Assembly: GCF_900091585.1 (NCBI RefSeq)
Contig: NZ_FMHT01000003.1
Coordinates: 3,029,501 to 3,093,500 of the forward strand
Direction: 5' to 3'
From: Micromonospora nigra
GTDB lineage: Bacteria; Actinomycetota; Actinomycetes; Mycobacteriales; Micromonosporaceae
DNA: 64,000 nt
In this document: piece by piece, positions 26,698 to 37,454 of the stretch
Layout of the letters: the number at the start of each line of letters is the position of its first letter
Numbering within the stretch: position 1 is the stretch's first letter
Notes under the pieces: generated by a model
The model's database searches: none
Seen by the model: only the letters and a program-made list of their open reading frames with translations
Told to the model about the DNA's origin: nothing
Translations under genes and position numbers: made by a program

Positions 26698-28131
26698 TCA
26701 GCGGGGCCGGCGGGACGGCCGGCCCCGGCGCGGGGCCGGGTCCGCGGTCGCGTCGTCCGGCTCCGTCGACGGCTGCCCGGCCGCCGCCGCAGGTGGCTTC
26801 CCGGCCGCCGATTCCGCGGGTGGCCTCCCGGCGTGCGGCTCCGGGTCGGCGCCGGGATCGGCGACGGCGGCGAAGGTCGAGGTGGTGATCGGCGTGTCGT
26901 CCCGCGCCGGATCCGGCGCGGGGGCCCGCTTCGCCGCACGGGTGCCGGTGGTCGGGCGGGGGGAGGTCGCGGTCGCCCGGGCCGGATGGGCGGACGGCTC
27001 CCCGGTGCGCTGACGCGGCACCGTCACCGCCCGGCCCGCGCGATCGCGCCGCTCGCCCGCCGCGCCGGTGTCGTCGGCCAGCGCCGTGCCGGCCGGGGCC
27101 GTGTTCACGTCGTCGGCCAGCGCCGAGCCGGTGTCGTCGCCCGGATCCGGCGCCCGTCGCTGCGCCCGCCGCCGGTCGGCCCGCTGCGCCAGCGCCGCGA
27201 CCAGCGTGGAACCGCCGACGCCCACGATCACCGCATACGGGGCGATCAGGTGGGCCGACACCTGTTCCGGGCTGATCTCCGTCAACCTCGGCACCGCCAG
27301 GAAGTACGCGGTCGCCACGAGCAGCGGACCGGCCGCGCCGGAGGCGGTCGTGCCGACCCGCCCGGCCGGCAGCCGCGCGGCCCGGCGCGCGGCGAACACG
27401 CCGATCACCAGCGCGGACCCCAGCGAGAGGACCGCCCCGGGCCAGTAGAAGTAGTCCCGGAGCCAGAACTGCCCGCTGTCGGAACTGAACTGCCAGATCC
27501 CGAGCTGTGCGGTGGTGAGACCCCGGCCGGCCAGCACCGAGTCGGCCACGGCGACCACGGCGAGCAGCCACAGCCAGGCGGCGGTGGCCGTCACGTTGCC
27601 GGCGACGGCCCGTGAGTGCAGGGCCCAGGCGGCCACCAGCACCCCGACGAGGACGCCGACGGCCGCGTACCCGGCTGCCACGGCGCGGGGTGAGGAGGCG
27701 TCCGGCACCTGCGCCATCCGCGCCGGTACGGCGACCAGCAGCACCGTTATGAGGGCGCCGAACCCGGCGGCGACCGCCAGGCAGAGCCGGCGCAGGGTGC
27801 CGCCGGGCCGTGCCGGTGCGGGTGGGGTCGCGGTCGACGCGGCCGTCGCGTCGACGGTCATCCCCTCCGCCGCCGGCCCCGACGCCGCGACCTCGGGCGA
27901 CCGACGTTCGTGCAGCCGCTGTGCGCTGACGGCGCCGAGGACGGTGGAGGTGGCCCCGATCCAGGTGGCCCACACCAGGCTGGCCACCCAGGCGGCCGTG
28001 CCGGCGTCGGCCACGGCCGGCGTCCAGTTGATGATGCCCAGCCCGTAGCCGAAGCCCAGTTGCGCCGCGCCGGCGCCGGCAGCCACCCCGGTGGCGGTGG
28101 CGATCGATCCTCCCCAGCCCTGTCTGGCCAT
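26698..28131 (-). CDS. Multi-pass membrane protein with long disordered C-terminal tail
   Basis: Not recognised as a named family. The protein of 477 residues has about eight hydrophobic helices within the first 320 residues (for example AAWVASLVWATWIGATSTVL, LITVLLVAVP, AVGVLVGVLVAAWAL, WLWLLAVVAVADSVL, LVIGVFAARRAA). A cytosolic tail of about 150 residues, rich in Pro, Ala, Thr and Asp, follows and holds a repeated ALADD(V/T) motif. ATG 28131 begins at the first membrane-proximal segment. It is convergent with the GCS2 gene and divergent from the PASTA protein. Confidence 0.75.
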   Translation of the reverse strand: MARQGWGGSIATATGVAAGAGAAQLGFGYGLGIINWTPAVADAGTAAWVASLVWATWIGATSTVLGAVSAQRLHERRSPEVAASGPAAEGMTVDATAASTATPPAPARPGGTLRRLCLAVAAGFGALITVLLVAVPARMAQVPDASSPRAVAAGYAAVGVLVGVLVAAWALHSRAVAGNVTATAAWLWLLAVVAVADSVLAGRGLTTAQLGIWQFSSDSGQFWLRDYFYWPGAVLSLGSALVIGVFAARRAARLPAGRVGTTASGAAGPLLVATAYFLAVPRLTEISPEQVSAHLIAPYAVIVGVGGSTLVAALAQRADRRRAQRRAPDPGDDTGSALADDVNTAPAGTALADDTGAAGERRDRAGRAVTVPRQRTGEPSAHPARATATSPRPTTGTRAAKRAPAPDPARDDTPITTSTFAAVADPGADPEPHAGRPPAESAAGKPPAAAAGQPSTEPDDATADPAPRRGRPSRRPR

Positions 28132-28364
28132 GCCGGGCAGCGTAGCGTCCGGCGGCCGGGGCGGCGAGTCGTGCGCGACGGTACCGGTGCAGGTCGACGC
28201 AGCGTGGTCGGCCGGGGCGGGTGCGGTCGGCGGTCGGTGCGGCACGTCCGCTGGTGCCGCCGAGCCGACAGCGGGCGGGTCGACACGCGGATGGCGGGCC
28301 GGCCGCTCCTACGCTTGACTCGACGGTGCGGGCCGACGGCGGTCCGGTGCGGAGAGGACGTGCC

Positions 28365-29195
28365 ATGAGCGACGACCGCCAGCAACCCCCGGCCGGGGGC
28401 GACGACCGGACGCAGCGGATCCCGGATCCGGCCGACCGGACGCAGCGGATCCCGGATCCCGCCGACCGGGCGGCCGGGGACGGGCCGGCACCGGACCGGA
28501 CGGGCCCGGACGCCACCGCGCCGCTGCACCGGGACGGGCCGGACCGCACCGCGCCGATGGACCGGGTTGGTCCCGATCGGACTGCGCCGATGGACCGGGT
28601 TGGTCCCGACGAGACCGCCGCGCTGCCGCCGGAGCGGTCCGGGCCGGCGTGGTCGGGGCGTGCGGAGGTGCCGCAGTCCCGGCCGGTCGACGAGGCCCCC
28701 GACTGGTACCCGGAGGATCAGTCCGGCCGGCGGTGGTGGGCGCCCATCCTGTGGGGGGTTCTGGTGCTGCTGCTGCTCGGCCTGTTGGGCGTCGGGCTGT
28801 GGTTCGCCCTGCGGTCGGCCGACGACCCGGCTCCCGCGCCGTCACCGACCGGCGCGCCGACGGCACCCCCCACCTCGGCGGCGCCGACCACCCGCGCGCC
28901 GACCACTGCGCCGGCCAGCACCGCTCCGGCCCAGGTGCCGATGCCGCCGCTGGAGGGCCTTTCGGTGGACGCCGCCCGCGTGATCCTGGACGGGCTCGAC
29001 CTCGACTACCGGATCGAGTACCGCCCGTCCGACGCGCCGGAGGGCACCGTGCTCGCCACCGATCCGGAGGCCGGTGCGGAAGTGGACGCCGACGGGGAGG
29101 TGACGTTGATCGTGGCCGAGGCCGCGCCGTCGCCGTCGGTGACCTCGGCGAAGCCGACCGGCGAGGTCACGGCGTCGCCCACGCCGACTCCCTGA
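28365..29195 (+). CDS. Single-pass membrane protein with one extracellular PASTA domain
   Basis: Protein of 276 residues. The cytosolic N-terminus of ~120 residues is disordered with internal tandem repeats (DRTQRIPDPA twice; DRTAPMDRVGP twice) and many Thr. A membrane helix follows (PILWGVLVLLLLGLLGVGLW, residues ~126-145), then a Pro/Thr-rich wall-spanning linker, then one PASTA domain (PMPPLEGLSVDAARVILDGL through TDPEAGAEVDADGEVTLIV). PASTA domains bind peptidoglycan fragments. There is no kinase domain. The Thr-rich tail could be a PknB substrate, but that is speculation. GAGAGGAC precedes the ATG. Confidence 0.82.
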   Translation: MSDDRQQPPAGGDDRTQRIPDPADRTQRIPDPADRAAGDGPAPDRTGPDATAPLHRDGPDRTAPMDRVGPDRTAPMDRVGPDETAALPPERSGPAWSGRAEVPQSRPVDEAPDWYPEDQSGRRWWAPILWGVLVLLLLGLLGVGLWFALRSADDPAPAPSPTGAPTAPPTSAAPTTRAPTTAPASTAPAQVPMPPLEGLSVDAARVILDGLDLDYRIEYRPSDAPEGTVLATDPEAGAEVDADGEVTLIVAEAAPSPSVTSAKPTGEVTASPTPTP

Positions 29196-29213
29196 GCCGA
29201 AGGCGGCCGGCGC

Positions 29214-29672
29214 TCACCACATCCGGCGTCGCGTCCCGACCAGGCCCAGGCCGGCGAGGGAGATGGCCAGACCGAAGACCCCGGTCCAGAACAGCGACCG
29301 ACTGATCTCCGCCGCCGAGTGGTCGCGGTGGGTCGGCGGCCCGGCCTGTGCGTACGGGTCAGCGCCCGCCGAGTCGTCGGGTGCCGTCCCTGCCGGGTCG
29401 GGCGCACCGAACAGGTACGGCTCGTCGGGATCGGGCCCGTCGTCCGGGTACGCGTCCTCCGGTTCGTAGCCGGATGTCCCGGACGGGTCCTCGCCGACCA
29501 CGGTGATCGCCGGTGCGGGCACCGGTGCGGTCAGCCGGGTCGAGGACAGGGCGGGATCCCGGACCACGACCGTGAGGACGGTGGCGGCGCCGAGAAGCGC
29601 CAGGATTCCGAATGCGTAGGCGATACGGGAGCGGTGGTGCCGCCGCGCGGCGGACTGTTCGACCATGGCCAT
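29214..29672 (-). CDS. Hypothetical membrane protein with two helices
   Basis: Protein of 152 residues, not recognised. One helix lies near the N-terminus (IAYAFGILALLGAATVLTVV) and one near the C-terminus (LFWTGVFGLAISLAGLGLVG), with a ~80-residue acidic Pro/Asp-rich loop between them (EDAYPDDGPDPDEPYLFG). Both ends should be cytosolic and the loop outside. The ATG at 29672 is preferred; another ATG lies six bases further in and an open TTG lies upstream. It is convergent with the PASTA gene. Confidence 0.6.
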   Translation of the reverse strand: MAMVEQSAARRHHRSRIAYAFGILALLGAATVLTVVVRDPALSSTRLTAPVPAPAITVVGEDPSGTSGYEPEDAYPDDGPDPDEPYLFGAPDPAGTAPDDSAGADPYAQAGPPTHRDHSAAEISRSLFWTGVFGLAISLAGLGLVGTRRRMW

Positions 29673-29771
29673 CCCAGGTTCGGGGTCCTGGACGCGCGCG
29701 GTGGAGACCTGCCGGGGTGGGCGTACCAATTCTATGGCGTGGTACGCCCTCCGGGCAGCCGAACGTCAGGC

Positions 29772-30059
29772 TCAGCCCACCCGGACCGGGGTCCGGGTGA
29801 CGGGCCGGCGCTGGGTGCGCACGGTGTGCGGCCGGGGCTCGGGAGCGGCCTTGATCCGCACCAGACCCTCTCGTTGGACGAAGATCGACCGTCGGTTGAC
29901 CGCGTCCCCCGCCGCGTTCAACTCGTAGCCTTCGAGCCACAGCCAACCGTCGTAGGTGGGCTGGTCGAGCACCCGGATCACCCGGAACATGATGGGCCTG
30001 AGGAACTGGACACTCGCCGCGCGTGTCACGTGCAGAACGTCACCGGAGCGGGGAAGCAC
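29772..30059 (-). CDS. Small hypothetical protein (95 aa)
   Basis: Not assigned to a family. A compact, basic, beta-rich protein (FLRPIMFRVIRVLDQPTYDG, WLWLEGYELNAAGDAVNRRS, FVQREGLVRI) with no signal or membrane helix and an Arg/Thr-rich tail. The GTG start at 30059 lies close to a purine-rich segment. The protein looks like a real folded domain because strands with alternating hydrophobic residues cover most of it. Its neighbours give no clear hint of function. Confidence 0.6.
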   Translation of the reverse strand: MLPRSGDVLHVTRAASVQFLRPIMFRVIRVLDQPTYDGWLWLEGYELNAAGDAVNRRSIFVQREGLVRIKAAPEPRPHTVRTQRRPVTRTPVRVG

Positions 30060-30651
30060 ATGGGCTCCTGGAGGATCGGCCGGCGGAGAAGGCCGGCAGG
30101 GGTTGTCAGGGGGATGTGGTGATGCCCGGTGCCGGGGTCGTGCCTCGGGACCGGATCACGCAGGTGGTGGTCGGGCCGTACCCGCTGTGGCGCGCCGCCA
30201 CCCGACCATCACCCGGGTGCTCCCGGGTACCGCTCCCGCCGCCGCAGCCGTCGGGCTTGCAGCGGCGGGGTCATCACCCCGGGGCGGGTCTGACTGTCGT
30301 CGGCCGGATCAGCCCACCCACCCGGCTCCCACGAAGATCACGCCGTGAGAGCGCGAGGAAACAGTGAGTGACCCGAGCCATAGGGACAGAGTGCATCAGG
30401 GACGTGCGTCATGCAAGTTGCATGTCGACTTTTGCCGATACGCGAGCGCCGTGCACGAGTGGGCGCTTGAAGGGGCTGGCGTCCGGACGGCACACTGAGG
30501 ACCGGTTTCGCCCGTCGCGGCCGGTCGACGACCGGTACCACCCCCCGCCGCGAACGCACGCCCGCCCCGACGGTGGCGCCCCTGGCGGGTGGCGACAGCG
30601 GTGCGCCGAGCGGAGGTGTCCCGGTGAGGGTCAGCAGCCAACGGGGGCCGC
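30060..30651. other. Intergenic region upstream of the XRE-DUF397 pair (592 bp)
   Basis: A weak 81-codon frame from ATG 30122 has a purine stretch before it but a low-complexity product, so I do not call it. The region holds a perfect 15-bp palindrome (30410-30424) in a locally AT-richer stretch, and near its end a strong ribosome site followed by a 12-codon micro-ORF overlapping the XRE start. Confidence 0.5.
30410..30424. promoter_or_regulatory. 15-bp palindrome, candidate operator of the XRE-DUF397 pair
   Basis: CATGCAA-G-TTGCATG, perfect 7-bp arms. It lies about 230 bp upstream of the XRE gene and next to a less GC-rich segment (GACTTTTGCCGATACG). It suits a dimeric helix-turn-helix protein; autoregulation is inferred. 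Confidence 0.45.
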
Positions 30652-30659
30652 GTGACTGA
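30624..30659 (+). CDS. Possible 11-residue leader peptide coupled to the XRE gene
   Basis: GTG 30624 has GGAGGTG six to twelve bases upstream, the best ribosome site in the region. The frame encodes MRVSSQRGPRD and stops at 30657-30659, five bases inside the XRE gene, which has only a weak GGGGG before its GTG. The layout suggests translational coupling. It could also be a chance frame. Confidence 0.3.
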   Translation: MRVSSQRGPRD

Positions 30660-31533
30660 GCGGCGCAGCCCCACCATCCGCCGCCGGCGGCTGGGCGCGG
30701 AACTGCGCCGGCAGCGCGAGGCGGCGGGGATCACCATCGAGGTCGTCGCCGAGCACCTCGAGTGCTCGGCGTCGAAGATCTCCCGGATCGAGACCGGCCA
30801 CACCACGGCCACCCCCCGCGACGTGCGGGACATGCTCCGCATCTACGGCGTGGTCGGCGCCGAGAGCGACGAGCTGGTGCAGATCGCCCGGGAGGCCCGA
30901 CAGAAGGGCTGGTGGCACCCGTACAGCACGGTTCTGGTGGGGGCGTACGTCGGCCTGGAGGCGGCGGCGAGTTCCATCCGGGCGTACGAGCAGCAGGTGG
31001 TGCCGGGCCTGCTGGAGACCGAGGACTACGCCACGGCGATGATCCGGGCCGCACGACCCGACTTCACCGCGGAACAGGTGCAGCAACGGGTGCGTGTCCG
31101 ACTCGGCCGTCAGTCGTTGTTGACCCAGGATGATCCGGTCGATCTGTGGGTGGTGCTCGATGAGGCGGTGGTGAGCCGGCCGGTCGGGGGCGACGCGGTG
31201 ATGCGTGGCCAGCTCGAACGGTTGGTGGAGGTGGCCCAGCTGCCGAACGTGACGTTGCAGATCCTGCCCTTCGAGGTGGGGGCGCACGCCGGCATGGACG
31301 GCACCTTCACGGTTCTCAGCTTTCCCGAGCCGAATGATCCGGATGTCGTGTACGCGGAGAATGCTACGGGTGGGCTCTTCCTGGAGAAGAGCGACGAGCT
31401 ACAGAAGTACAGCTTCATCTTCGATCACATTCGGGCAGCGGCCATACGACCGGAGGAGTCCGTCGCACACATCGCAAAACTGGCAGAGGAGCCGTTGTGG
31501 AAATGGCGACCAAGGGGTTCCCCGTGGACCTGA
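30652..31533 (+). CDS. XRE-family regulator with DUF5753-type sensor region
   Basis: Protein of 293 residues. The N-terminal helix-turn-helix (residues ~14-70) reads LGAELRRQREAAGITIEVVA, CSASKISRIETGH and DVRDMLRIYGV. A C-terminal domain of about 200 residues starts with IRAYEQQVVPGLLETEDYA, the signature of the large actinobacterial DUF5753 group. Such proteins pair with a small DUF397 protein encoded immediately after, here overlapping by 37 bp. Known pairs (such as Streptomyces scr1/scr2) behave like regulatory or antitoxin-toxin modules affecting development and antibiotic production. The specific target is unknown. Confidence 0.9.
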   Translation: MTERRSPTIRRRRLGAELRRQREAAGITIEVVAEHLECSASKISRIETGHTTATPRDVRDMLRIYGVVGAESDELVQIAREARQKGWWHPYSTVLVGAYVGLEAAASSIRAYEQQVVPGLLETEDYATAMIRAARPDFTAEQVQQRVRVRLGRQSLLTQDDPVDLWVVLDEAVVSRPVGGDAVMRGQLERLVEVAQLPNVTLQILPFEVGAHAGMDGTFTVLSFPEPNDPDVVYAENATGGLFLEKSDELQKYSFIFDHIRAAAIRPEESVAHIAKLAEEPLWKWRPRGSPWT

Positions 31534-31724
31534 CGCAGGCATCGTGGTTCAAGAGCTCGAAAAGCGGGCCGAACTGTGACAACTGCGTAGAGGTGGCGTA
31601 CGTGACCGGGGCCGTCGGCGTCCGGGACTCGAAGGACAAGGCGGGTCCCGCACTGCTCTTCGGCCCGGGAGGCTGGCACGCCTTCGTCGCCGGTGCCAGG
31701 GGCGGAGTGTTCGACCGGGGCTGA
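31497..31724 (+). CDS. DUF397 small protein
   Basis: Small protein of 75 residues with the DUF397 signature: WFKSSKSGPNCDNCVEVAYV, VRDSKDKAGPALLFGP and W-H-A-F near the end. It begins at GTG 31497 (ATG 31503 is an alternative) inside the end of the XRE gene, so it is translationally coupled. DUF397 proteins act with the adjacent XRE protein, as a binding partner or mild toxin. This copy has two Cys in the NCDNC motif typical of the family and no extra domain. Confidence 0.9.
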   Translation: MEMATKGFPVDLTQASWFKSSKSGPNCDNCVEVAYVTGAVGVRDSKDKAGPALLFGPGGWHAFVAGARGGVFDRG

Positions 31725-32001
31725 CCGGCCCCGGCGTGTCCCGAGCTGCCCCCCGTCCGGTCCGACCGGGCGGGGGGCAGCGTCGCGTCCGCACCCCCCC
31801 GGGCGTGGACCTGCTCGACCGGGCGGGCCGGGCTCGACCGGCGCGGCCACGGTCGGCTGGCGGGCACGCAGTCGACCGGTGCTGACGCGATCCTCCCCGG
31901 CGCGATGCCGTCGCCAGAGCGTCCCCGACTCGTTGTACCCCTGCGTACGGCGCTGGTCGACATCCCGCCTCTGGCGGGTCCGAGCGAGGCAGGCGAGGCG
32001 G

Positions 32002-32406
32002 ATGACGACGATCGGGTCAGAGAACCTGACGAACGGGCCGGGCAAAGCGGAGCGGTTCGGTGGGAAGTACCGCGGCGCCCGCCGGGACACCGTGCTGACC
32101 GAGGTGGTGTCCACCGACACCGACCTGCCGGGACGCGAGACCGCCGCAGCACCGGAACAGGCCGGCCAGGCCATGTCCCTGCCGTCGCTGGATTCGAGCC
32201 CGCTCACCGAGCCGTCGTTCCCGCCGTCCGGCTGGCCGACGGAGCCGTCGGAGTCGCTGGTCGACCACCCGCTGCTGCGCGGTCTCCTCCTGGAGTTGCC
32301 CCCCAAGGGCAGTGTGCCCCCGCCCGGCTGGCTGGACCGCTGGTTCGAGGCGACCCGCGCGATCCTGGAGCTGCTATACGTGCAGGGCTCCGGCCGTTCG
32401 CGCTGA
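32002..32406 (+). CDS. Hypothetical protein (134 aa)
   Basis: Not recognised. The first 85 residues look disordered (rich in Ser, Thr, Pro and Glu). The last 45 form an amphipathic helical segment (DHPLLRGLLLELPPKGSVPP then [20 protein letters not shown]). AGGCGAGG precedes ATG 32002. Its last 33 bp overlap the convergent membrane-protein gene at 32374, so one of the two ends may be non-optimal or they share sequence. It lies 277 bp after the DUF397 gene on the same strand. Confidence 0.55.
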   Translation: MTTIGSENLTNGPGKAERFGGKYRGARRDTVLTEVVSTDTDLPGRETAAAPEQAGQAMSLPSLDSSPLTEPSFPPSGWPTEPSESLVDHPLLRGLLLELPPKGSVPPPGWLDRWFEATRAILELLYVQGSGRSR

Positions 32407-32970
32407 GGCCGGACGCTCCGGCATGGCCCGCTCGGCGAGCCGGTTGTGCCGCAGGGCGTGGCGTACCCCGATGGCGGCGACGCCCAGCACTCCGAGGGTG
32501 ACGGCGAAGCCGGTCACGCCCGGCCCGGTGGGCAGGTTCGCCCCGCTCGCCGTCGCCAGGGCCGGCAGGATCGCCAGCCCGGTGACCTGCACGGGAAGCC
32601 CGACGAGCGGGTGCGCCGCAGCGGCCCGCAGCCCGTGCGGCGCGGGGATCCGGGGAACTGCGGCGAACGCCTGTGCACCCGCCCGCACCCGGCGCAACCG
32701 GCGCACGGTGCAGACCGCGACCACAAACGCCGGGGCGGCGGCGAGGGCGAGCCCGGCCGCGGCCCGGTCCGCCGGCACGGCGGCGCTGGCGAGACCTGCC
32801 AGGAACACCGCGCCGGTCAGTCCGATGCCGGCCAGGGTCAGCCCGAGAACCCATCCGGTGCGTCTGCGGAGCAGCCGGGCCCGGTCCAGCCGGGGTAGCC
32901 CGTCCGCGAGCCAGCCAGCGACCCACCACACGACGGCCACCGGAACCAGGACGGCGAGGTGGGTTTCCAT
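32374..32970 (-). CDS. Hypothetical membrane protein (about five helices)
   Basis: Protein of 198 residues, not recognised. Helices are visible at [18 protein letters not shown] (N-terminus), [53 protein letters not shown] and [16 protein letters not shown], with basic loops between ([20 protein letters not shown]), consistent with an integral membrane protein. ATG 32970 starts right at the first helix. The hairpin CAGGGG-CGTG-CCCCTG lies just upstream at about 33009-33024. It is convergent with, and overlaps, the gene at 32002. Confidence 0.65.
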   Translation of the reverse strand: METHLAVLVPVAVVWWVAGWLADGLPRLDRARLLRRRTGWVLGLTLAGIGLTGAVFLAGLASAAVPADRAAAGLALAAAPAFVVAVCTVRRLRRVRAGAQAFAAVPRIPAPHGLRAAAAHPLVGLPVQVTGLAILPALATASGANLPTGPGVTGFAVTLGVLGVAAIGVRHALRHNRLAERAMPERPASARTAGALHV

Positions 32971-33189
32971 ACCGGACAGCCTTTCCCGATTCCGGCGTTC
33001 GTGAATCAGGGGCGTGCCCCTGGTTCGTCCCGTACCGGGTCCCGTAGGGGCCATCCCACTGGTGTTATGGGGAATCCGACATGTTTATCTGCGTCCATCG
33101 GCCGAACTACCCTCACCTCGATCGGCGTTCATCGATTCACCTGCCACGAGCCGGTGGACGGTCGATGCCGGTCGGAGGGAGGTAGGAAG

Positions 33190-35046
<1,857 letters not shown>

Positions 35047-35059
35047 CGCACGACGACAC

Positions 35060-35091
35060 GCAGGCCCCCGCCGGTCACGGCGGGGGCCTGC
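35060..35091. terminator. Strong bidirectional terminator
   Basis: GCAGGCCCCCGCCG (35060-35073) pairs perfectly with CGGCGGGGGCCTGC (35078-35091) around GTCA. It lies 13 bp after the protease stop and 11 bp after the convergent glycosyltransferase stop. Confidence 0.85.
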
Positions 35092-35102
35092 GGCGTACGG
35101 GA

Positions 35103-35936
35103 TCAGACGGCGAAGCTGCCGGGGTGCTCGGTCGCCGGCCTCGGCGGCTTCGCCTTCCACAGCCCGGTCTTCTGCGCCGCCAGTCGGGTCAGGTATGCCG
35201 GGTTGAGGATCACGTACCGCCGCCACAGCCGCTTCGGCTCCAGGCCGAGCCGCCAGAACCACTCCAACCCGGCCCGCTGCATCCACGACGGCGGATTACG
35301 CAACAGCCCGGCGTGGTAGTCGAAGGCCGCCCCGACCGCCATCAGCGGCATGTCCAGCAGCGGTCGCATCGCGTACGCGAAGATCTCCTGGCGGGGGCAG
35401 CCCAACCCGACCAGGACGAGGCGCGCACCGCTGGCGCGGATCCGGTCGGCGATCTCCACGTCCTCGCCCGGCTGCACGGCACGGAACTTCGACGGCTCCA
35501 CCCCCGCGATCTTCAAAGCCGGGAACATCCGCTCCAGCGCCGGGATCAGGCGCGACAGCGTCTCCTCCGTGGAGCCGTACAGGTAGACGGGCAGGCCCTC
35601 GTCGGCGAACCGGGAGAGCACGTGCAGGGTGAGCTGCGGCCCGTAGACCCGGTCGGTGAGGCCGGCGCCGTGCAGCAGGTTCAACGCCCAGCGCACCGGC
35701 TGGCCGTCGGGCGTGACCACGTCGAAGGAGTTCAGGCGGGCGTTGTGCGCCGGGTCGAGGACCCCGGTCATCACGCCGTGCACGGCGAGCGCGGTCAGCG
35801 CCAGCGGTCGGCGTTCCTGCGCCGCCACGACCACCTGCTCGGTCGCGGCGGCGTAGTCGGTGGCGTCGACGAGGACGCCCAGGACGTTGCGCTTGCCCCG
35901 CTCGTTCACGGCCGCACCTCGCTGACGCTCGCTCAT
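35103..35936 (-). CDS. WecG/TagA/CpsF family glycosyltransferase
   Basis: Glycosyltransferase (GT26) of 277 residues, a family that adds ManNAc or related sugars to undecaprenyl-linked glycans. Segments: [19 protein letters not shown] with the conserved [48 protein letters not shown] and [19 protein letters not shown]; the C-terminal [20 protein letters not shown] is the membrane-binding basic tail typical of the family. ATG 35936 overlaps the stop of the upstream epimerase gene (ATGA), so the two are coupled. They are probably part of a surface glycan pathway using a paratose-like or related sugar. Confidence 0.9.
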   Translation of the reverse strand: MSERQRGAAVNERGKRNVLGVLVDATDYAAATEQVVVAAQERRPLALTALAVHGVMTGVLDPAHNARLNSFDVVTPDGQPVRWALNLLHGAGLTDRVYGPQLTLHVLSRFADEGLPVYLYGSTEETLSRLIPALERMFPALKIAGVEPSKFRAVQPGEDVEIADRIRASGARLVLVGLGCPRQEIFAYAMRPLLDMPLMAVGAAFDYHAGLLRNPPSWMQRAGLEWFWRLGLEPKRLWRRYVILNPAYLTRLAAQKTGLWKAKPPRPATEHPGSFAV

Positions 35937-37006
35937 GACCCCGGCACCCACTTGTCGACGTTGGCCTCGTAGATCTCCCGCATGATCATCGGTACGTCGT
36001 AGACCTGCTTCCAGTCCGGGTAGTCGGCCTGGAACGCCTCGTTGGAGCCGATCCACCACTTGTGGTCGCCGATCCGGTTCGCCTCGACGTACTCGGAGAT
36101 CATCTCCTGGCCGGTGATCCGCTCGGCCTCGGCGAACGCCTCCCGCATGGAGGTGTTGGAGTGCCGCCCGCCGCCCAGGTTGTAGACGGCCGCCGAGCGC
36201 GGGTTGCGGAAGAACGCCTCGAACGCCGACACCACGTCGGAGCTGTGGATCGCGTCCCGCACCTGCTTGCCCTGGTAGCCGAAGATCTTGTACGTGCGGC
36301 GTTCCATGTTGGCCCGCATCACGTACCCGAGGAAGCCGTGCAGTTCGGTGGCCGAGTGGGCCGGCCCGGTGAGCGTCCCGCCCCGGAAGCAGGCCGTCCG
36401 CATGCCGAAGTAGCGACCGTACTCCTGCACCATCACGTCGGCGGCCACCTTCGACGCGCCGAAGATGGAGTGCAGGCAGGCGTCGATCGACATGTCCTCG
36501 CGGATGCCCTGCTCGTACGCGTGCCCCGGCTCGATCTCCCAGCGGGTCTCCAGCTCCACCAGCGGCAGGTCGTTCGGCCGGTCGCCGTAGACCTTGTTCG
36601 TCGAGCAGTGCACGACCGGGGCCTCCGGGCAGTGCTCACGGACGTTCTGCAGGACGTTCAGGGTGCCGGCGGCGTTGACGTCGAAGTCGGTGAACGGGTC
36701 GCGCACCGCCCAGTCGTGCGAGGGCTGCGCGGCGGTGTGGATCACCACGGCGACGTCGCCGCCGTACCGCTGGAAGAGCTTGCCCAGCGCGGCGCGGTCC
36801 CGGATGTCGATGCTGTGGTGCGAGTACGACGGGCCAAGCTCGTCTGTCAGCCGGCGGACGTTCCAGGCGGTGGACGCCTCCTCGCCGAAGAACTCCTGCC
36901 GCATGTCGTTGTCGATGCCGACGACATCCAGACCGAGGCCGGCGAAGTGCCGGACCGCCTCGGAGCCGATCAGCCCGCCCGATCCGGTCACGAACGCGAC
37001 ACTCAC
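35933..37006 (-). CDS. NAD-dependent epimerase/dehydratase, CDP-paratose 2-epimerase-like
   Basis: Extended SDR of 357 residues. The Rossmann motif is [19 protein letters not shown] (TGxxGxxG-like, residues 5-13), then [20 protein letters not shown], the pattern of the RfbE/CDP-tyvelose epimerase group, and [17 protein letters not shown] with the catalytic Thr. The usual YxxxK is replaced by FxxxK ([12 protein letters not shown]), so the canonical Tyr is Phe here. The start at GTG 37006 has CAGGAG seven bases upstream. It is coupled to the GT26 glycosyltransferase. A sugar-nucleotide C2 epimerase role is likely, but the substrate and the effect of the Phe are not certain. Confidence 0.85.
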   Translation of the reverse strand: MSVAFVTGSGGLIGSEAVRHFAGLGLDVVGIDNDMRQEFFGEEASTAWNVRRLTDELGPSYSHHSIDIRDRAALGKLFQRYGGDVAVVIHTAAQPSHDWAVRDPFTDFDVNAAGTLNVLQNVREHCPEAPVVHCSTNKVYGDRPNDLPLVELETRWEIEPGHAYEQGIREDMSIDACLHSIFGASKVAADVMVQEYGRYFGMRTACFRGGTLTGPAHSATELHGFLGYVMRANMERRTYKIFGYQGKQVRDAIHSSDVVSAFEAFFRNPRSAAVYNLGGGRHSNTSMREAFAEAERITGQEMISEYVEANRIGDHKWWIGSNEAFQADYPDWKQVYDVPMIMREIYEANVDKWVPGS

Positions 37007-37079
37007 ACGCCACTCCTGGTCCGTCGGAGGCAGAAACCATCGGAGCATAGCGTGACGGGTGACCCGACCCGACATGGCA

Positions 37080-37108
37080 AGAGGGCCCCGCAAGCTGCGG
37101 AGCCCTCT
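37080..37108 (-). terminator. Terminator of tRNA-Leu
   Basis: On the minus strand AGAGGGCTCCGCA and TGCGGGGCCCTCT pair with one G-T wobble around a short loop and are followed by TT. It sits just after the tRNA 3' end. Confidence 0.7.
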
Positions 37109-37113
37109 GTCTA

Positions 37114-37199
37114 TGGTGGGGAAGGGGGGAGTTGAACCCCCACGCCCTTTCGGGCACACGGACCTGAACCGTGCGCGTCTGCCATTCCGCCACTTCCCC
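37114..37199 (-). tRNA. tRNA-Leu (anticodon CAG)
   Basis: The minus strand gives an 86-nt molecule including CCA: acceptor arm GGGGAAG pairing with CTTCCCC, discriminator A, D-loop GGCGGAATGGCAGACGC, anticodon stem CACGG-TTCAGGT-CCGTG with anticodon CAG, a long variable arm (TGCCCGAAAGGGCG) and T-arm GGGGGTTCAACTCCCCC. A tRNA-Leu next to fhaA is the usual arrangement in actinobacteria. Confidence 0.97.
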
Positions 37200-37454
37200 G
37201 TGGCACGACCTCGAACACTGTAATCTGCGCCGCGCCCGCTGTCTCCAGCGGGGCCCGGTGAGCCTACCTGGCTGTCGGTCTTCACCGCGATCGGATAACG
37301 TCCCCGTGGGGCGGTCACCGTTCGTGGCGGACGAAAGAGTAACACGGCACGGTGGGCCCGTCCGAACGGGCCGCCGCCGGCGGGCCGAGCGGCGTGTGAG
37401 CTGCGGGCGCGCCGGACGGATACCATCATGTCCTCGGGACCCGAGGAGGAGCCG

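Noticed and set aside
30122..30367. An 81-codon plus frame after ATG 30122 with a purine-rich leader
   Set aside because: The product is low-complexity and Arg/Pro-rich with no strand or helix pattern; kept only as a note in the gap entry.
37200..37454. oriC near the kinase cluster
   Set aside because: This cluster is often near oriC, but no DnaA, gyrB or rpmH genes and no cluster of DnaA boxes are seen in the window.
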